Positions 59,514-64,000 of a stretch of DNA of 64,000 bases are shown in pieces (the stretch's first letter is position 1; every line of letters starts with the position of its first letter). The notes beneath the pieces were generated by a model. It saw nothing but the letters and a program-made list of their open reading frames with translations. It made no database searches and was not told where the DNA came from. The DNA is from Neptunicoccus cionae (GTDB taxonomy: Bacteria; Pseudomonadota; Alphaproteobacteria; Rhodobacterales; Rhodobacteraceae). A program made the translations under genes and the position numbers. The DNA is taken from contig NZ_PKOJ01000005.1 of NCBI RefSeq assembly GCF_002860325.1, forward strand, positions 186,001 to 250,000, read 5' to 3'.

Positions 59514-59870
59514 TTACGACAGAATGAAAAATACCTTTCGCACGTCGCTGAGGTTCTCCCACGTCCCGTTGAAACCGGCGGCCACAACAAAACTGTCCCC
59601 CGCACCGAAGGTTCGGGAGTTGCCGTCCGCATCGGTCAGGCGCACTTGGCCCGTCAGGATATGGCACATCTCGTCATAATCGCAGTTGCAGCGTTCCTTA
59701 TGGGGGCCGGCCTCCCAGATACCGGAGATCGCGCCTTTCCCGGGGCTTTCAAAATGCCGCCAACTGCGGCTTTCATAAGGGGTGTCCACCACTGCGGGAT
59801 CGTCGACAACCGAAATCTTCGGGGTAGACAGCGCATCGTCAAAGCCGATCACATGTTGTGGATTTTTCAT
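59514..59870 (-). CDS. cupin protein (Cupin_3/DUF861-like), small
   Basis: A 118-aa single-domain cupin. The start at 59870 has GAGGTACAAC upstream. Motifs: GIWEAGPHKERCNCDYDEMC, HILTGQVRLTDADGNSRTFG, AGDSFVVAAGFNGTWENL. Putative metal ligands are Cys, Asp and Glu residues plus His. It is the last gene of the five-gene leftward operon and resembles the partial cupin at the window edge. Such cupins occur beside amine- and ureide-degradation genes; whether it is catalytic or a ligand sensor is unclear. Confidence 0.8.
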   Translation of the reverse strand: MKNPQHVIGFDDALSTPKISVVDDPAVVDTPYESRSWRHFESPGKGAISGIWEAGPHKERCNCDYDEMCHILTGQVRLTDADGNSRTFGAGDSFVVAAGFNGTWENLSDVRKVFFILS

Positions 59871-59883
59871 GTTGTACCTCATT

Positions 59884-61272
59884 TCAAGAACCAAATCCGA
59901 TCCGGAGCCTGTCGAGCGTGCGTAACACCAGGGAACGTTCTCCGGTTTCGTCCTCTCGTGCCAGATCCGCCTGCGCCCGTTTCACCATCCAATGGCGGAG
60001 CGGTTCCGGCGGAAATGGCACCGGTGTGCTGCGCAGCATCTTTAATCGGGTCCGCTCTGTGTCGCGCCCCGCCAATAGATCCAGCATGGTAAGGGCGCCG
60101 AACCGCGTGGCCGACACACCCTGCCCCGTGAACCCCATCGCATAGGCCATACGCCCCTGCATCGCAGTACCGGCAAAGGCGGTCAGCCGTGCGGAGGTGT
60201 CGATGATACCACCCCAGCGGTGGGTGAATCCGATGCCTTCAAGCGCTGGGAAGGCGTCAAAGAAATTCTGCTCCAGCCGGCGGTAGGTTTCGCTGCGCTC
60301 TGTCAGGTTCGGGTCTCTGTTGCTGCCATAGTAATAGACCGCATCATAGCCGCCCCACAGAATGCGATTGTCCTGTGTCTTGCGGAAATAGTGGAACTGG
60401 TTGCCGCTGTCGGCAATGCCGTAACGGTCCTGCCAGCCGATTGCTGCAAGCTGCGCGTCGCTGAGCGGCTCGCTCATCAATGAGTAATCCCAGATCGGCA
60501 GGATCGCAGGCCGCAACCGACGCAGCAGTGGCACGGCGGCATTGGTAGCAAGGATCACCTTTTGCGCTTTGACCACCGCCTGCGCGGTTGTCAGAACGAT
60601 GCTGTCGTTGCGGTTCGTAAGCGCTGTGACCTGTGTGTCTTCGTAAATCTCCACACCGCGCGCAACGCAAGCTTTGGCCAGCCCGTCCACCAGTCGGGCC
60701 GGATTAACCAGCGCGTAGTTCGGCTCATACAGACCTGCCTGATAGCGCGGCGTGTTGAAACGGGCGTCCAGCGCTGCGCCTTCCAGAAAAGTCGTCTCGA
60801 TCCCGAAACGGGCGTAGGTTTGTTGCATCGCGCGCAGCCCGTCCACTTGCCACGGGGTTGCGGCAACGTTCAATTTGCCGCTGCGCTCAAATCCGCCGTC
60901 GATAGCGTAGGTCTGCAAGTCCTGTTCCAGCCCGTCGAGGTTTTCCCGACCGAGCCGAACCAGAGTTTCGGCCTCTTGTGGCCAGCGTGCGACCGCGTTT
61001 GAAACCCCGTGAGAGATGCTCGGTGCGCAGAAGCCCCCGTTCCGCCCGCTGGCGGCATTGCCGATGCACCCGCCCTCCAGCAGGACGATACTGGCATCCG
61101 GAAACTGCTCGCGTGCTTTTAGGGCGGACCAGAGGCCGCTGAACCCGCCGCCGACGATGGCAAGGTCGCAGGTGGCATCCTGTTTCAACGACACTGCCCT
61201 GAAGGGCGTTGAAACAGTCCCGATCCAGAACGGATCGGGACTGGCGCTCTCATACCGGAAGCGGGTGCTCAT
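59884..61272 (-). CDS. FAD-dependent amine oxidoreductase (DAO family, PuuB-like)
   Basis: A 462-aa flavoenzyme. The dinucleotide-binding motif is CDLAIVGGGFSGLWSALKAR near residues 36-55. GCIGNAASGRNGGFCAPSIS follows, as in gamma-glutamylputrescine oxidase-type enzymes of the DAO family. The C-terminal FAD contact is HRWGGIIDTSARLTAFAG with MGFTGQGVSATRFGALT. The start at 61272 has GGAGACAATGCC upstream. Next to an aldehyde dehydrogenase it would oxidise an amine to an aldehyde; the substrate is inference. Confidence 0.87.
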   Translation of the reverse strand: MSTRFRYESASPDPFWIGTVSTPFRAVSLKQDATCDLAIVGGGFSGLWSALKAREQFPDASIVLLEGGCIGNAASGRNGGFCAPSISHGVSNAVARWPQEAETLVRLGRENLDGLEQDLQTYAIDGGFERSGKLNVAATPWQVDGLRAMQQTYARFGIETTFLEGAALDARFNTPRYQAGLYEPNYALVNPARLVDGLAKACVARGVEIYEDTQVTALTNRNDSIVLTTAQAVVKAQKVILATNAAVPLLRRLRPAILPIWDYSLMSEPLSDAQLAAIGWQDRYGIADSGNQFHYFRKTQDNRILWGGYDAVYYYGSNRDPNLTERSETYRRLEQNFFDAFPALEGIGFTHRWGGIIDTSARLTAFAGTAMQGRMAYAMGFTGQGVSATRFGALTMLDLLAGRDTERTRLKMLRSTPVPFPPEPLRHWMVKRAQADLAREDETGERSLVLRTLDRLRIGFGS

Positions 61273-61285
61273 GGCATTGTCTCCG

Positions 61286-62791
61286 TCAAACGTGCTTGCG
61301 ACCGCCCGCGTCCAGAAACCAGTCATCATCATAGGGATACCACCAGTCATGGCGCACGGGTTTATGGTCCATAATCACCATCTTCGTGCGCCGGAAGGTA
61401 TCAAGCCCCATGCGCCCCAGCTCCCGCCCGATGCCGGAGTTCTTCCAGCCGCCAAAGGGCAGCGCATCATTGTCGATCATCGGGTTGTTGATCCAGACCA
61501 TCCCCGCCTCCAGCTTTTCATAGGCGTCATGGGCCTCGGCCAGATCGGTGGTGAAAACCGACGCGCCCAAGCCGAATTCACTATCATTCGCCATTTCAAT
61601 GGCGGATTCGAAATCCGGCACGCGCATAATGCTGACGACAGGGCCGAAGACCTCTTGGTGCAGGATGTCCATTTCAGGGGTGCAATTGGTCAGGATGGTA
61701 GGTTCATAGAACCAGCCGGTGTCCTGATCCGCCGGAACCCGCCCGCCAATCTCTACCTTTGCCCCTTTTGCCACGGCGTCCTTTACCAAACGGGCAACCT
61801 TGTCTCTTGCGGCCTCGCTCACCAGAGGGCCGATTTCAGACCGCGCCAAGCCGTTGCCAATGCGCAAACGTTCGGTTTCCGCCTTGAATGCGGCGACAAA
61901 GGCATCATGCACGGCGTCCACCACATACATCCGCTCGGTTGAAGTGCAGACCTGTCCGGACATATGAAACGCCCCCGTCACGGCACCTGCGGCGGCAATT
62001 TCGATCGGGGCATGGGCAGAGATGATCATCGGGTCTGATCCTCCGGCCTCTATTACGGCGGGTTTCAGGCGCCGCGCCGCTGCTTCGGCCACCGCCTGCC
62101 CTGCCTTGACCGATCCGGTAAAGGCCACTGCATGGGTTTTGGGGCTGTCGACCAAGGCACGCCCAGTCCCTGCATCGCCGGGCACACAGGCGATCAGGTC
62201 TTGGGGCATGTCGCTGAACACTTTCATGAATTCCAGCGTAGAGAGGGTTGTCGCCTCGGCCGGTTTGATCACCGCCCCGTTGCCCGCCGCCAGCGATGCG
62301 GCAACCGTCCAGCACATCAGCAGGATCGGAAAGTTGAACGGCATGATATGTGCCGACACCCCCAAAGGTTCGTATCGCGCGAACTGGAGAGAACCGATTT
62401 GCGTTGTGCCTGCCACTTTTCCCGCCTCGTCACGGGCCATTTCCGCGTAATAACGAAAGATTGGTGCGCAATTGGCGACCTCTCCTATGGCTTCGGGATA
62501 GGGTTTGCCCATCTCGCGGCTCATCAGGATGGCGCAATCGGTCATGTCATGGGATTCAATCCGGTTGGCAAGTTGATGCAAACGTGCGGCACGGGTCTTG
62601 GCATCGGTCTGCGCCCAGAGCTTTTGCGCCGCATTCACGCGGTCTAACACGCTTACCAGTTCCGGTCCCGAGACAACCGCCCGCTGCCCGACCTGTTCCA
62701 GCGTTGCAGGGTCAGTCACATCGCAGGTCTCTCCCGCCGCGGCATGAAAGTCGGGGGTAAGAAAATAGCAGGGTTTGGTCACATCAGACAT
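61286..62791 (-). CDS. NAD(P)-dependent aldehyde dehydrogenase
   Basis: A 501-aa aldehyde dehydrogenase. Catalytic Cys near 282 in HMSGQVCTSTERMYV, catalytic Glu in VIEAGGSDPMIISA. The NAD region is AFTGSVKAGQAVAEAAARRL, and KNSGIGRELGRMGLDTFRRT is the usual C-terminal signature. The ATG at 62791 was chosen over a TTG at 62809. It is immediately upstream of the FAD oxidoreductase (13-bp gap) and likely oxidises that enzyme's aldehyde product. Confidence 0.92.
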   Translation of the reverse strand: MSDVTKPCYFLTPDFHAAAGETCDVTDPATLEQVGQRAVVSGPELVSVLDRVNAAQKLWAQTDAKTRAARLHQLANRIESHDMTDCAILMSREMGKPYPEAIGEVANCAPIFRYYAEMARDEAGKVAGTTQIGSLQFARYEPLGVSAHIMPFNFPILLMCWTVAASLAAGNGAVIKPAEATTLSTLEFMKVFSDMPQDLIACVPGDAGTGRALVDSPKTHAVAFTGSVKAGQAVAEAAARRLKPAVIEAGGSDPMIISAHAPIEIAAAGAVTGAFHMSGQVCTSTERMYVVDAVHDAFVAAFKAETERLRIGNGLARSEIGPLVSEAARDKVARLVKDAVAKGAKVEIGGRVPADQDTGWFYEPTILTNCTPEMDILHQEVFGPVVSIMRVPDFESAIEMANDSEFGLGASVFTTDLAEAHDAYEKLEAGMVWINNPMIDNDALPFGGWKNSGIGRELGRMGLDTFRRTKMVIMDHKPVRHDWWYPYDDDWFLDAGGRKHV

Positions 62792-62805
62792 GGCGGGACT
62801 TCTTT

Positions 62806-63840
62806 TCAAGGGTTGAGACGGGTGGGGAGTGTCGCGGCTACACTGCGCCAGTCGCCAAGGGTTTGGTCGAGCAAAGTTTCGATTTCGGTCAGCTTGGCAG
62901 CCGTAAGCGCGGTCTGGAACTGCGCCAGAACGCGGCGCAGGAATTGCAGGTAGCGGGGCTTGGCATCGCGCTGGCAGAGCCGCACAAAAACGCCCAGAAT
63001 GCGGGCGTGCCGCTGCGCGCCCAGCAGGTGATAGCGCCGCCGGATCGCATCCCCGCCGCCCAGAAATTCCGGTGCGCTGGCGATATACCGCTTGAGCATT
63101 TTGTCTTCCAGTCCGGCCCGAAGATCGCGTCTGGCGTCCTGCAGCAGCGAAACCAGATCATATTCGCAAGGCCCGATCAAAGCGTCCTGAAAATCCAGCA
63201 ACCCGCAACGGGCAATACCGCTACGCCCCGCAAGCAGCATCAAGTTGTCCACATGGAAATCCCGCAGCACAAGCGTGTGCCTGTGCTCTGCAAGAGGTGC
63301 CAGTGTGACCCGCCACAGATTGCGCCACTTTGAGCGGAACGCGGCCACCTTTAAATCCGGTAGGACAGCGGGGGCGAACCAGTCCGTAAACAGGTCCAGT
63401 TCATTCAGAAAAACATCGGGATCATAATCCGGCTGGTCCACCTGTGCGGCGCGGATGTCATGGTGCAGGTGCAACAGCGCATCCACTGCCAGTTCGTAAA
63501 GCGCGGTTTCGTCCTGTCCCTGTGCCAGCGGATTGGAATAGGTACCGTCGCGAAAATCCTCGATCAGCGCCACGCCCTGCTCCTGCGCTGCTGCAATCAC
63601 ACGCGGGGCAGACAGGCCAAGGCCGTTCAGATGCGCTGACAGCCGCAGGTAGGCGGCAAAACCCGCCGGATCGGCGGGATCTTCCATCAGGATCAGACCC
63701 TGCCCTTCCAGCCGGAAATACCGGCGCGGTGAAGCGTCCGAGGCAAAAGCCGTCAGATGCGCCCCGCCCTGCCCCTGTGCCGCCAGAAGTGCCGCAGAGG
63801 CCGGAAGGATCGGAACCGCTGATCGCACGGGCTGGTTCAT
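62806..63840 (-). CDS. aminoglycoside-phosphotransferase-fold small-molecule kinase (AmgK-like)
   Basis: A 344-aa APH-fold kinase. The N-lobe ASDASPRRYFRLEGQGLILM resembles AmgK-type sugar kinases. The catalytic loop is LRDFHVDNL at 192-200 and the metal-binding segment is LLDFQDALIGPCEYDLV at 214-230. AmgK phosphorylates N-acetylmuramate or N-acetylglucosamine, but this operon context (amine oxidase, aldehyde dehydrogenase) suggests another substrate. Its start overlaps the stop of the upstream cupin by ATGA. Confidence 0.82.
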   Translation of the reverse strand: MNQPVRSAVPILPASAALLAAQGQGGAHLTAFASDASPRRYFRLEGQGLILMEDPADPAGFAAYLRLSAHLNGLGLSAPRVIAAAQEQGVALIEDFRDGTYSNPLAQGQDETALYELAVDALLHLHHDIRAAQVDQPDYDPDVFLNELDLFTDWFAPAVLPDLKVAAFRSKWRNLWRVTLAPLAEHRHTLVLRDFHVDNLMLLAGRSGIARCGLLDFQDALIGPCEYDLVSLLQDARRDLRAGLEDKMLKRYIASAPEFLGGGDAIRRRYHLLGAQRHARILGVFVRLCQRDAKPRYLQFLRRVLAQFQTALTAAKLTEIETLLDQTLGDWRSVAATLPTRLNP

Positions 63841-64000
63841 CGGATCATATAGACCTTTTTGATGGTCTCATGAACGGTGCAGACACCTTTCCAGTCCTTG
63901 GGGAAGAAGGCTGCGGTGTCGGGAGTGACTTCGATCACATCGCCGGATTCATGCACATAGGTGCAGCGCCCCTCCAGAAAGTGGCAGAATTCGTCGCTGG
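63837..64000 (-). CDS. cupin protein, N-terminus cut by window edge
   Basis: The last ~54 residues of a cupin enter from the right edge, beginning SDEFCHFLEGRCTYVHESGD and ending VHETIKKVYMIR. The sequence parallels the small cupin at 59514 (DEMCHILTGQVRLTDADGN), so both are Cupin_3/DUF861-like. The stop overlaps the kinase start by ATGA; it is first in the visible operon. Confidence 0.75.
   Translation of the reverse strand, partial: SDEFCHFLEGRCTYVHESGDVIEVTPDTAAFFPKDWKGVCTVHETIKKVYMIR

Overview
The window looks like a chromosomal or large-plasmid segment of a Rhodobacterales-type alphaproteobacterium (Roseobacter group; inference). The indicators are the FlaF/FlbT pair, MotE, a DUF6468-type protein, DUF1217, a CtrA/FtcR-like winged-helix regulator, tripartite tricarboxylate (TTT) transporters, and moderately GC-rich codon use. 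No rRNA, tRNA, CRISPR array, insertion sequence or prophage was recognised.

Layout. (1) 1-3129: a ferric-type or sugar-phosphate-type ABC importer (permease, binding protein) divergent from a DeoR-family repressor, with two matching TTTCGAA(C/G)GAAA sites. (2) 3208-5028: a 606-aa protein with two tandem ParB-like/DGQHR modules. (3) 5480-44016: a nearly complete flagellar cluster. It encodes the stator (motB, motA, motE), rod/hook/ring genes (flgABCDEFGHI, flgJ-like, fliE), hook junction (flgK, flgL), MS/C-ring (fliF, fliG, fliM, fliN, fliL), export apparatus (flhA, flhB, fliP, fliQ, fliR, fliH, fliI, a fliJ-like gene, fliK), two tandem flagellins with flaF and flbT, a FlgN-like chaperone, a Tat-exported M15/DUF882 peptidoglycan hydrolase, an alternative sigma factor, an atypical response regulator, and several unassigned proteins. 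fliD, fliS, flhF, flgM, a clear fliO and all che genes were not seen. (4) 44923-48599: GntR regulator and a TctCBA-type TTT transporter. (5) 48835-58430: DUF3604 (PHP-fold) protein, S9 peptidase and a dipeptide-type ABC transporter with a fused two-domain ATPase. (6) 58539-64000: a crotonase, then a five-gene operon of cupin, APH-type kinase, aldehyde dehydrogenase, FAD oxidoreductase and a second cupin, probably oxidising an amine-type substrate.

The most striking non-coding signal is a 10-mer, TTGCGAAAAA (often TTTGCGAAAAAT). I found ten exact copies, all between 6466 and 43281 in the flagellar cluster. Most sit just upstream of an operon start and point toward the gene (motA, flgB, fliI, flgG, fliL, flagellin 2, flgI, the M15 hydrolase, the sigma gene). 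It is a candidate cluster-wide promoter element or operator, and the two encoded candidates to read it are the sigma factor at 6640 and the FtcR/Rem-like regulator at 43300. Both flagellin genes also carry the same leader hairpin and the same pair of repeats spaced by 11 bp, which suggests shared regulation, possibly by FlbT.
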